Of a stretch of DNA of 64,000 nucleotides, positions 11,701 through 21,609 are shown one piece after another. Position 1 is the stretch's first letter, and the number at the start of each line of letters is the position of its first letter. The stretch comes from Bolinopsis microptera (Eukaryota > Ctenophora > Tentaculata > Lobata > Bolinopsidae). Under the pieces are notes generated by a model. That model searched no databases. It saw only the letters and a program-made list of their open reading frames with translations, and was not told where the DNA came from. The position numbers and the translations under genes are program-made. The stretch lies in the NCBI RefSeq assembly GCF_026151205.1, contig NC_087074.1, forward strand, positions 11,255,226 through 11,319,225. Direction: 5' to 3'.

Positions 11701-11821
11701 CTGATCCAATTGCCAATATAAAAAGTAAATTTACCCAAAAGTCAAAAAGTACTATATATTATAGTATTAGTACTTTTTGACTTTTGGGTAAATTTACTTT
11801 TTATATTGGCAATTGGGTCAG
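11701..11821. repeat. Near-perfect inverted repeat, 54-nt arms, 13-nt loop
   Basis: Bases 11701-11754 are the reverse complement of 11768-11821 with one mismatch (CTGAT versus CTGAC at the outer end). The loop is TATATTATAGTAT. A transcript on either strand would fold into a long hairpin. There is no TIR-type boundary or clear target duplication. It could be a foldback MITE, a recent inverted duplication or a small-RNA hairpin. Confidence 0.9.
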
Positions 11822-12560
11822 ACATTCACATTACCATTGTAATTTGACTTTTGAATAATTTAATCCGATTAATCTGTTTAATGTTACGAGCTAGGATAGG
11901 GGGTTTTTCATTTCGATATAAACTGTACGAGGCATTGTTATAGAGTGCAAATATATTCAATACTATATTTCAATGTGCATTAAACATCTCACGACTAATG
12001 ACAGTTAGACAATTCCTTTGTTGAATTACCCACATTTATTTTGTAGCTTTAATTGATCGTGGCATCTTACGCTCTCCAACAAGTGCCGGCAAATATTGGC
12101 GTCTATATTCCCACTTGGGTTATAAAAGAAAATGTATAGCGTCAACGTCAAACTCTTAGTCTTACATTAATGTTCATATTAAAACAATTGACTAGACACA
12201 TATTCTTATGAAGTATGAAGCTAAAAAACGTTTTGTTGATTATTGATTTTGAATAAAAACTATTATATGGTGGGAATCACGATTATGGATGTCAGAAAAG
12301 CTGCGTTCCAAATACAGGAACTGGAGTGGTACTTGATTTGACATTTGTCAGTGTGTCGGGAAGCAGTGGAATAAGCTGATACATCACATTCTTTTATAAT
12401 ATATTTGTATAGTTTTGTCAGTATTATTTCTACTTGCACTTATTTTACGAACTATTTACTTATTTTACGAACTAGAAGTAGAAACTATACTATTACTATA
12501 ATTACTAATACTATACGGATACCTGCGTTCCAAAAACAGGTATAGTAAAACCCCGATTTA

Positions 12561-12561
<1 letters not shown>

Positions 12562-12605
<44 letters not shown>
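12562..12605. repeat. Poly-C tract of about 44 bases
   Basis: An uninterrupted run of C follows AAAACCCCGATTTAT, which is the end motif of a dispersed repeat also seen at 14055-14141 and 56346-56505. The length may be an assembly estimate. Confidence 0.85.
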
Positions 12606-12667
12606 ATATTTACCGCAAACCATGCGATTTACAGTGCAGCTATTTCCTTCCCTCAAATAGGGCTTAA

Positions 12668-13321
12668 GAGTCTGCCCACACTACGCCATGTGGCGACGGG
12701 CCACATGGCCCGATTAATCTAAAGTTAAACACACTGTGCCACTTGGCGTGGATTTAGCAAATCTGCCCCTCTATTCAGAGGCACGGATTTCCTGCCCACA
12801 CTAAGCCATGTGGCGACGGGCCACATGGCGTGGGTCAAAAGGCACAGTGTGTTTAGAGCTCTTGCCATGTGGCCCGTCTATCTAAACGTGGATTTAGCAA
12901 AGGGAATAGAGGCACGGATTTTTAAAATCCGTGCCTCTATTCCTCGAGAGTTTCCACGCCAACTGGCGGGAGCTCTAAACACACAACGCGCCTCGTTGTG
13001 TGAATCCGGTCACTAGTTGCTGGAGCTCTAAACACACTGTGCCTTTTGACCCACTCCATGTGGCCCGTCGCAACATGGCGTAGTGTGGGCAGGAAATCCG
13101 TGCCTCTGAATAGAGGCGCGGATTTGCTAAATCTTGTCATACGTTGTATGACCCGCCGCGCACGAAGTGCGCGGCTCCCCCTGTATCGTCCGCGTCACCA
13201 TAGTGAAACGACCGTGGGGGTCGCAACGTGATACAAGCTAAATCCACGCCAAGTGGCACAGTGTGTTTAGGTGAATCGGGCCATGTGGCCCGTCGCCACA
13301 TGGCGTAGTGTGGGCAGACCC
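12668..13321. mobile_element. PIF/Harbinger-like MITE with long nested inverted repeats
   Basis: The ends GAGTCTGCCCACACTACGCC and, inverted, GGGTCTGCCCACACTACGCC begin a TIR that runs about 47 bases almost perfectly (through CATGTGGCGACGGGCCACATGG) and resumes to about 85 bases. TAA flanks both ends (12665-12667, 13322-13324), matching the 3-bp TWA target of Harbinger elements. A second inverted pair is nested inside (about 12745-12860 and 13020-13135), centred on GGATTTTTAAAATCC near 12926. The GC-rich open frames inside are by-products of the palindromes. No transposase. Confidence 0.65.
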
Positions 13322-13329
13322 TAACATGC

Positions 13330-14190
13330 ATAATGTGAACAAACAAAACCCCCCCAGGAACCCTGACCGGATGGGGCTTAACTTTGAAAGTAAAAGAGTT
13401 GGAGACTTCCGGTTTTTTGTAACATGTTCCTCTTTTAAAAGTAACGTTACCTCTCCAGGAGGAAAATTCAAGACAACGTAATTGTTGAGTTATCTCAAAA
13501 TCTCCAGAAAAGTCCCCTTTCGGGCCGATCAAAAGTTTGCAACTTTAACTTTGCGGATTCCTGTACTCTGGTTGGCTGAATTGTGTCACGTGGTAGCTGC
13601 CTGAACATTGGAATACGCCACGCGTGCAAATCATGCTTGTTGTCGCGCGCGAGGTCAAGCCGTCTGTTTAAATTAAACCAACTCTAGTACCACCACCAGC
13701 CGGTAACTTTTCCTGGGTACGAAGTAACCAATTAGGGCTATTAAATGCCGAACACAAGGATATTTCGTATTCGGATCATATGCCTGCAGGCTGTCTGTCG
13801 CTTAAGACCATGGTCGCTCTTAACTGAGCGATAAGTGACGTTAAGTGAGACCGTGAGCACCACTTCTTGCCAATTTGCTTTTGAATTACGGCCCAATCAT
13901 GAAGTTAAACAATACAAGTTGTGTTTTAACGGCAAAATACAGCGAATTCTAGCCCTTGAAAGTTGTAGGTTTGGAAGATCAATACGGCTGCTTTAATTCA
14001 TAAAAGTCTTAAGTTAGAACGGCCAAAACACCCTACTCGGCGTAAGCCAGCTGGGCCGATTTACCGCAAACCCCGATTTCGCGGGTGTTTCCTCATTCCT
14101 TTTTCCCAAACTCCGCGGTAAATTGGGGTTTCACTGTACTCATGGGCCCTGGGTTGTTGCCTGATCTTATATCGTTTTGCAAAAACAGTA
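13330..14190. other. Intergenic stretch with the end of a dispersed repeat
   Basis: No gene recognised. At 14055-14141 the sequence CCGCAAACCCCGATTT ... AAATTGGGGTTTCACTGTA forms the right end of the AAAACCCCGATTTA repeat family, flanked by TA. The left end at 12539 could belong to the same copy, in which case the Harbinger-like MITE is nested in it. Confidence 0.4.
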
Positions 14191-14194
14191 TTCC

Positions 14195-14368
14195 CACAGG
14201 GAACCGGTCACTGCGGCGGAAGTCACTGCGGCGGTGGACGGTACAGCGGAGGACGGTACAGCGGAAGTTTCCAAAAAGGTTGGACGGTACGGCAGATCAC
14301 ATGACACCCACTTTACTTTGGACAGTACGGCGGTACTACTACTACTAGACACTGTACCTAAGACAGAA
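14195..14368 (+). repeat. Dispersed GC-rich repeat, copy 1
   Basis: About 175 bp rich in GGACGGTAC / CTGCGGCGG words. It matches, inverted, the copy at 26735-26925: shared blocks include GTTTCCAAAAAGGTTGGACG, CATGACACCCACTTTACTTT and GTACTACTACTACTAGA. It carries no protein signal. Confidence 0.8.
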
Positions 14369-14369
14369 C

Positions 14370-15400
14370 TTACACATTCAACTTGTTTCTAAGTTTTGTT
14401 CTAGATTCGCATTATAAGTTTTATTTTTTATTTTCTCTTTATCATTTTGTATAATTCTTGTTAGTTTAGTTTGTAGTTGTTCATTTTGGCTACCTCTCTT
14501 CTTGGCTACGGTTGATCAGATTCCTGGATGCGATCCCTCGTGACGTGTTCTCATGCCCTTGTTATTACCCATTGCATCTCGGCGCAGTGATATGAGATCT
14601 CACCGTAACAAGCTCATCGTGCACTCGCTTAATAACCACCGTCGTGCAGACCGGACGTGATCTGATACGAACCAGAAAGTGGAACAAGAACTGCTCTTAG
14701 TAATCACAATGTATATGTTAAACTTTATCCAATTTAATTTTAATTAAATTTAATTTCGAAGTAACAAAGAGGAAAATAGAACTTTTTATAGCTAATCGAT
14801 TTTGTTATATTAGCAGTGCTAGGTCTTGTAGCGCGATGCACTACTTAGTAGAGGCTCTTACGGGCAAATATCACACTTCTTTGCTCGAGCCCTGGGACTT
14901 CTTTTAGGGTTCTTGGATGATAGAATGGAGTGTACTGAACACTCTGACGGTATCGGGAACCTTCTAGAGCCTTTAGAAGCTGTGTTGTGATCACTTTACT
15001 GCCAAAACTTCGGACATCTACAGACACCGGAATATCGACTAAAAATTTTTTCTGAGTTGTTCCCCTAATTTCTCTTAGATTGCTTAAGCCCTAGAGAGTG
15101 TCAGATCGTCTAAATATTGCTCCATTCTGGTGTTAGAGACCTCGAAAATTTCGACCTCGTAGAACGTGTTGCGCGTCGTATGTAGTGTTTACAATGGAAA
15201 AAGTGCACTTAAATCTGATTCGGTTGCGGCGCGTGACGTATCTAGCACGATATTTGCTCGAAAGCGCGTCACTGCGCCAGAAACCTCGTGGTACCGTAAC
15301 ACTGTAGAAATAGATAGTCACAAGAGACACAATAAACGTATCATCACTATGCAAAGTTAATGTTAAAATGATACAATAGCCCTGCTTTAACAGATTAATC
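14370..15400. other. Intergenic stretch, nothing recognised
   Basis: Minus-strand frames at 14845-15027 and 15133-15411 show no family motif. The TGCTAGGTCT word at about 14817 recurs at 26633 and 26720, so part of this may be an old dispersed repeat. Confidence 0.4.
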
Positions 15401-15410
15401 CACATAAACA

Positions 15411-17430
15411 CTATATTTCTACAGTCCGATCAGTAAATCGAACATGTTTTTGAAGATAAATCTTCTGATAGAATTCGTTTCTACATTGAAAGATTTCTTT
15501 TCTAATCTCCTTTAAGAGTGCTGTCTTTGTTAAAGTGTTATCATCTCTATCCGCATCTATTGTTGCGGCAAGATTAGATACGATCCTGCTGTCGAAACAA
15601 ACTCGTCTTACCGACATTGTCTTTCTGAAAACTGATGTGATCAGATTAAACATTGCTGGAGTTTGCAGCGTTCTCAGATAAATTAGACGTCACATAGTCA
15701 TTGTACTTAAGCTTCAGGTCAGACACGAGGTACAGTTCTGGTAAAACATTCTCCTGCTCCAGTTAAAAGGTCCGTATCAATACCTGCACTCATTAATGCA
15801 GCATTGGTGTTGTCGTGCGTGGACACGTGTCTTTCCATTTTAAAACCTGCCTTATAGACAGGTTTTAAACTTACAGCTTCAGATAATTTACCCTTCAATT
15901 GTTTCACCCTCGAGTTGCTGTACCTCAAACGACATGTTTTGTGATATCTACCTAGCTTGCTATAGAAATATTTTCCGAGACTCTCAGGGTTAAGAACAGG
16001 GCACTTGTTCATGCGAATCAGGATTAACATCGATGTTGCACAGATCCTGACGATTTCTGTAGATGTCCACAGATAGTATGTTGCGAAATCGACGAAGAAA
16101 CTATTATCTTTTCCTTGAATCAGACTATCCTTTTTTGTTTCTAACGTCTAGGGAAATTCGTATTGTTAAAGAAGAATAACCTCTCATACTCTTAAAATTA
16201 AATCGAGATAATATGTATAATAATTATATTTGCGAGCAAAAGTTTCACACAAACCTGTTCAACCTGGCATATGAAACACAAGTCTCAGTCCATTTCAAAC
16301 AAATCAACATCTGGTCCACTTGATTTGGAACTAAATGAAGAAAGTCTCCACATTTTCTTAGTTCTATTCGAGGAGGGTGACAAAGGCGGGACTTTTTCCA
16401 CTTGGATGGCAATAGCTTCTTCAATCTTCATCACAAGAGGATTCGTCAATTTCAGAAACAGCACTGTACACCTGCAAATACTTTATTACTTCCCACATTT
16501 AAATCAACAGTATCATATCACATAAGTTTGAGATCGTACAAGTGTTATATCATTTTAAAAGTTTGCAAATCCGATAGAAATGGATTAAAAATTACTACTC
16601 GCTGTCTATTTACCTTTGAATAATAATGTTTTTCAGGAGGTGACCGGGACATGATTTCAGGCCTGACCGGGACCGGGATACAAAATGTGACTTGACCGGG
16701 ACCGGGACCGGGACCGGGACCGGGATAGCTCAAAATTGAGATTATCAATTTACCGGGACCGGGACCGGGATAGCTCAAAATTGCCAATCCCGGTACCGGG
16801 ATTCCCGGTACCGGGAATTCCGGTCGATTACTGGTTAATTCATGATCATAATTTATTACTCAAACTTGTTAAGCAATTTTAAACATTGTTGTATTTGGCT
16901 CAGAGGATATTTAAAGATGAAATTCACAATGAATGAAAGGAAAAACTTAAAATCACAGTGAATGAAATTATGTAAAAGATCCCGGTCAAAATCCCGGCAA
17001 ATTTGAGTGATTGACCGGGACCAGGACCAGGACCGGGACCAAGAATCCCGAATTAACCGGGACCGGGACTGGGACCGGGATCATAAATAAATAAATCAGC
17101 ATTTGACCGGGACCGGGATAGCTCAAAATTGCCAATCCCGGTACCGGGAATCCCGGTCACCTCCTGATGTTTTTAAATGTTAGTAAAACAGGAGGAAACC
17201 ACTCACCCTGTTATAGTTGTCTTTTACATAGTTAAGACACTGAATACACAAAAAAAGAGGTTTGCTTTGGTGAGCACAACCCAGGATTGATCTTCTGCAG
17301 CAGGGCGAGGAATTCTCTAGACTGTTTTGTAATTCGTTCACTTTCAGAGCGGAAGAAAACTGTGTCATTAAAATCCTTTATTTCTATTCGGGTACAGATA
17401 CAGCACTCTGAAAATTGATGAATGGTCACA
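15411..17430 (-). pseudogene. Decayed multi-exon gene or element, Cys/His-rich
   Basis: Coding-like segments follow one another on the minus strand. Segment 17416-17200 opens after a TTTTCAG acceptor and reads ECCICTRIEIKDFNDTVFFR, then shifts frame to FLCIQCLNYVKDNYNR before a GTGAGT donor; the two C-x2-C pairs suggest one zinc-binding domain broken by a frameshift. Segment 16473-16286 follows a TTTGCAG acceptor (TNPLVMKIEEAIAIQVEKV ... MWRLSSFSSKSSGPD) and ends at a TGA. Segments at 16030-15411 include RYHKTCRLRYSNSRVKQL, a frame change to ELYLVSDLKLKYNDY, and EIRKEIFQCRNEFYQKIYLQ. A hAT-type MITE (16634-17166) lies inside the region. I do not recognise the protein. It could be a domesticated or decayed transposon gene. 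Confidence 0.35.
16634..17166. mobile_element. hAT-type MITE filled with GGGACC hexamer arrays
   Basis: Both ends carry the 16-bp TIR CAGGAGGTGACCGGGA. An exact 8-bp target-site duplication ATGTTTTT flanks it (16626-16633 and 17167-17174). The CAG start and 8-bp duplication are the hAT signature. The interior is built of (ACCGGG)n arrays separated by AT-rich spacers, with palindromic CCCGGTACCGGG blocks. It has no coding capacity; the Pro-Gly frames are products of the hexamer. Confidence 0.9.
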
Positions 17431-17546
17431 TTTTTGTATACCCTACGACAAAGTCTTATGTATGTGGTAAAAGAATGATATTCTTTAAATATATAATAAC
17501 ATCTATAAACAAAAGAGCACCTAAAGAGGCTCAGCAAAGTGCTGGC

Positions 17547-18832
17547 CTATTTACGCTTACGAAGACTCATTCGTTCAATATGTCTCAAAGTAAATAAACT
17601 CCTCCATCCTACTCTATCTCTTGCTAAGTTCACTAAGTTGGTAAAATCATCTTCATTTTTCAAATAAATTTGTCTCTTAAATAGGTCCTTTTTCACAATA
17701 ATATCATACAAATTAGTCCTGTGTCTACCCACTCGTCCCTTTAGTGTTTGACATCCTAGTGAAGCAAATAACAGAGACTGGTAGGCAGGCGTGTCGTTGT
17801 CAATGCGTAGAACATGACCTAGCATTGTCCACCGTGCCTTTTCCACTCTCTCGGAAAGGGGCCTGGTCTGGGTACGAGCGTAGAGGGCCTTGTTAGATAT
17901 TGAGCTAGGCCAATAGATGTGTAGGATGCGCTTGAGGTGCTTCCTCTGAACAACATCAACAGACTCTAGAACATGCTGAGGTACGGCCCAGCAGCAGCAG
18001 TTGTACAGGAGCACTGATACTACTAGTGAGTCGTAGATTTGATCTTTCTCTTCTCGGTTATCTGACTCCTCTCTGATCCCTGGCACCACAGCTTGTCAAA
18101 TGACCAGAAGGCGGTGTTAGCTTTATTCATTCTATTAGTAACATCCTGCTCTGATCCAAGCTTAGTACCAAGAAGCGTCTCGTTTCTCCACTCCTCTTTT
18201 CCTCTTAGTTCATTATCCCACTCGTCACATGCACCAACTTCTTCTAAATACACTCTGGTAAACTTTGTCTTTGTGTCATTGACAAAGAGACTCATTCACT
18301 GAGAATATTCTTGGAGATCTGAAAGATATCCTGTAACTCCTCCATATCTTCACCAATCTCCTCTACATCGTCTGAATAGCCGGACTCAAGAGGCATGTGG
18401 TTATCGGCTATCGGAGGGTTGGGGGTTGAGGGGAGGACTGCTCTTATGTGCACTACAGCTCCAGCTAGATTGAGGGTAAACAATTTACCAGCTGTGCTGT
18501 CTCCTTGGGAGGCTCCTATGTTGAAAGAGAACATCTCTGAGTCAGTAGAACACACTCTGACTACTAGAGTGGTGTTAGCCATGAGGTATTGTACAAGCCT
18601 CAGGTCGTCTCTGGAGCATCCTGCAGCTTCTAGTAGTCTGATTGTTGTACCTCTGCGGATGGTATTGAAGGCAGCTGACATGTCGATACTCACTTTGTTC
18701 CATTCAAACTCCTTCTTCATTACTACAGATATGAGCATGCTCTGTGCCCAAACTAGGTCGGCACAGCTCCTGCCAGCTTTGTAGGCAGCTTGGAACGGTC
18801 CGGTGAAGTTTTTTATTAAAGCCTAAACTTAA
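17547..18832 (-). pseudogene. LINE reverse transcriptase fragment, 5'-truncated, two frameshifts
   Basis: Reading down the minus strand from about 18832: GPFQAAYKAGRSCADLVWAQ, then DMSAAFNTI (RT motif A), GASQGDSTAGKLF (motif B) and GYSDDVE (motif C, YSDD). Then follow the connection region (FVNDTKTKFTRVYLEEVG) and a C-terminal segment with RTQTRPLSERVEKARWTMLG and HVLRIDNDTPAYQSLLF, stop at 17547. The frame changes near 18295 and near 18080, so it cannot be translated as one protein. The 5' half (endonuclease and RT fingers) is missing, as is usual for dead-on-arrival LINE copies. The clade cannot be fixed by eye. Confidence 0.85.
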
Positions 18833-19070
18833 CTTCTACCAATTCAAAATTGTTTACGTCGGTCTCCCCTCCTTGAGCCACTTTTCACATAGCTATTGAG
18901 TATAAATCACTCTAGCACAAGCGATTTCAAACCCCCTCCCCTAGGCTGGATTAGGTTATTATATGTGAACTGTGCTCTAGTGCATGACTGACTTTACATA
19001 ATGCAGAGCATGCAGAGTTTTGATGTTTCATAAACTTATGAATAAAGTTTTAAAATCGTGACATAAAAAG

Positions 19071-19237
19071 CAGTGGTCGCCCGGTGCCCCCTGGCCAAAA
19101 TCACAACCCCCAGCCAAAGATTGGCAATTCTCCGGGGGTAAACCCTGGCCCCGGCCAATTCTCAGTGGTCAGCCCCGGCCCCGGCTATATTGGGGCTCCC
19201 CGGCCCCGGTCAGAATCCTGCCCCCGGTCGACCACTG
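19071..19237. mobile_element. Short hAT-type MITE (167 bp), CAGTGGTCG ends
   Basis: The ends CAGTGGTCGCCCGG and, inverted, CAGTGGTCGACCGG differ by one base. The exact 8-bp duplication ATAAAAAG flanks both sides (19063-19070, 19238-19245). The interior is GC-rich (GGCCCCGG words) and non-coding. Confidence 0.9.
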
Positions 19238-20156
19238 ATAAAAAGTAAACTCACTGGATTTGTCCAAAAGCGAGAGAAAGTACTGAGAAAGCACTTATAC
19301 GTCACCACCAGAGGACCTAGAGAGGTTATCTTTGTCTGTTTAATTGAATATTGATTATATAATATGAGATTTAAGATGAACATGATAGATATAACGTCCA
19401 AATTCTAAAGTTCCACCAAAATTGAGTCACATTAAATTTGGTTACGTAACTTGGTTACGTAACACAACAATTTAAGTTCTTCATAATGGTAGGTGATTTG
19501 ACATAATGAAGTGTAGACTAAATTATTATTTATAATAATTACCTGTCGGAGGGATTTAAGTGTTCCTTTGAACAGTCCTTTTCTGGAAGGTTGAGAGCTT
19601 TCCATACATCCAGAGAGCCAAATTGGATTTGTCCTTCTTTCGGGCATATGCAATCTTTGATATGATGCCTTGTACATTTTGAAATCCTGCAGTTATCATT
19701 ATTCAATACTTATAGAGCCTTAGATAAGGGGTTAGGGGTCGTTCACATAATATTGTGTAATTGCAATATAGTAAGGTTACTGTACATTTCCAACCCTTTG
19801 TCATGTATATCACAACAGATGATGTTAAAAGCATAATAATATTATGATACAGTTTTACAGTTTTTTTTTACGTGTTGATAATCTAGCTCATATCTCTATT
19901 TTATCGCTACATTACAACTGCCATTTTGCTGGTACTATGTTTTTACTTTATACAAGTACAAGTAATCGATGGAGGAAATGGATACTCTTCAAAGATTGTC
20001 AGTTTATTCTACCTAGCTACATTACTGAAGAGTATGAGGTCTATAACGGTTGGATCACTGAACTCGCGGAAGCTACGAACTGTGACAATAAATCTGAGTT
20101 TTCAGTTGAAACGTTCAAAAAGCCAGTGAAGTCAGTTTCAGTAAAACATTTATAAT

Positions 20157-21160
20157 TTGTATTCTGCGTATCAGACTACCGATAATCATGTAAGTACGTT
20201 TCTGGATAACAAGAAAGATATGGAGGAGTTGAAGAGCGATCTTATCCGATCGCAAAGTACTGTTATCAAGCTGCAGGCTGAACTTCTGGAAACTAAATCG
20301 AAGCAGTTGGAATCCATGCACTCCACCGTCAAGACCGCCGTTCAAGACACTGTCCAAGCTGAGATGAAGTCATACAGTCAAGCTGTGACTAAAAATGCAC
20401 CTGTGCTTGCAGAAGAGAATTTTAAAAAGGTTGTACAGAATGGTGTATCGGAAGAGGATCGCAGTAGGAATGTGCTCATCTTTGGTTTGAAGGAGACTGA
20501 TGAAGAGGAACTGTGCAATAAAGTTACCGTGATTTTTCAGCAGATTGAAGAAAAACCACGTTTTGAAGCTATCTGGGTTGGGAGAAAATCAGCCAACAAG
20601 ACTAGATCAGTCAAAGTTTCGCTAGATAATTCTAACTTACCGTTCATCAGATATTAGTAAATGCCAAAAAGCTGAGACTGTGTGAAGATCATAAGACTGT
20701 TTTCATATCTCCAGATCGATCACCTGAAGATCGAGTTATCCATCAGCGGTTGGTCTTGGAAATGAAACAGATAGCCAAAGCAGGCATGGCTCCACCGTGT
20801 AGGTTCGGGTGGGTGCGCACCCACCCAAAGGGTGTTGCACCCACCCAAACGATTTGAAAATGTTCACACAAAAATTGTCAAATTTTGTATAAACTAAGGG
20901 TCAATTGACTTCTGTAATCAATTGAGACTTTGAGACTGTTTTGGAGATATTAAAATATGTTTAGGAGAGTAAAATTCCAAAATTTTCCAGGGGGCTTCAC
21001 CCCCCCCCCCCCCCCCCACCGTGCGCCAAGCTGCACCCACCCAATGATTTTGAGCTGGAGCCATGCCTGAGCCAAAGAAGACACAAAAAAACATTATTAT
21101 ATCAGAAGTGGTAATATTTCTAGTGAGGACAAGATGTTAGAGAGTGATACATAATAATGA
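20157..21160 (+). pseudogene. LINE ORF1 (coiled-coil / RRM-like), interrupted by a MITE
   Basis: A coiled-coil segment (DMEELKSDLIRSQSTVIKLQ, ETKSKQLESMHSTVKTAVQD) is followed by an RRM-like core EEDRSRNVLIFGLKETDEEE and RFEAIWVGRK. The frame shifts after about 20655 and continues KLRLCEDHKTVFISPDRSPE. At 20781-21069 a hAT-type MITE interrupts it; after the duplication it resumes with HYYIRSGNISSEDK. The same order appears in the minus-strand ORF1 at 42281-43179, so both are copies of one LINE family. The protein would be the nucleic-acid-binding ORF1 of a non-LTR retrotransposon. This copy is dead. Confidence 0.75.
20781..21069. mobile_element. hAT-type MITE inserted in LINE ORF1
   Basis: Perfect 14-bp TIR CAGGCATGGCTCCA at both ends with the 8-bp duplication AGCCAAAG (20773-20780, 21070-21077). 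The interior has CACCCACCCAAA repeats and a C17 tract near 21001. Insertion date: after the host LINE copy. Confidence 0.92.
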
Positions 21161-21224
21161 GTGATATACGTCCATAAGTTTTTAATTTTGATTGTTGATA
21201 TAAGCGTGATAAAAATAATTTATT

Positions 21225-21609
21225 TCATTTGTATTGGACGGGACATACACAAAGATGCTACGTATGGTGCTGGGTATCTCATGGAAGGACAAGGTCAGCA
21301 ATATAACTTTGTATGGTAGTCTACCAAGGCTGTCAAACAAGTTACGAAGCAGGAGACTAAAAATGGCAGGACACTGCATCAGACATCCTGAGCTACTTGC
21401 CAGTGATTTAGTCTTATGGAAACCTATGCATTGTAGAGCACAGCAAGGCCGACCAAGACAAAGCTACTTGTCTATGTTACTGAAGGAAATTGGGACAAAC
21501 TCAAAAGAGGAACTGTGAACTCTGATGCGGGACAGGGATATATGGAGGGGGTTATCTGGCGTAGATCGGACTTAGTTCCGACAAAGTAGTAGTATTTCAT
21601 TTCATTTCA
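21225..21609 (+). pseudogene. LINE ORF2 C-terminal end and 3' tail
   Basis: The frame reads LDGTYTKMLRMVLGISWKDK, GSLPRLSNKLRSRRLKMAGH, LVLWKPMHCRAQQGRPRQSY, then a TGA at 21516-21518 and, in the same frame, TLMRDRDIWRGLSGVD. This is the well-known C-terminal region after the RT domain of a cnidarian-type LINE. It ends in a TTTCATTTCATTTCAT tail at about 21594-21609, typical of LINE 3' ends with simple-repeat tails. Only about 65 bp separate it from the ORF1 copy upstream, so the RT and endonuclease have been lost by internal deletion, or two fragments lie side by side. Confidence 0.8.

Noticed and set aside
12810-13532. Several GC-rich open frames
   Set aside because: They fall inside the palindromic MITE or just beyond it and read as mirrored, repeat-derived peptides.
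16545-16787. Pro-Gly-rich frame
   Set aside because: Direct product of the ACCGGG hexamer array in the hAT-type MITE.
18395-18784. Plus-strand frame of 129 codons
   Set aside because: Antisense of the LINE reverse transcriptase.
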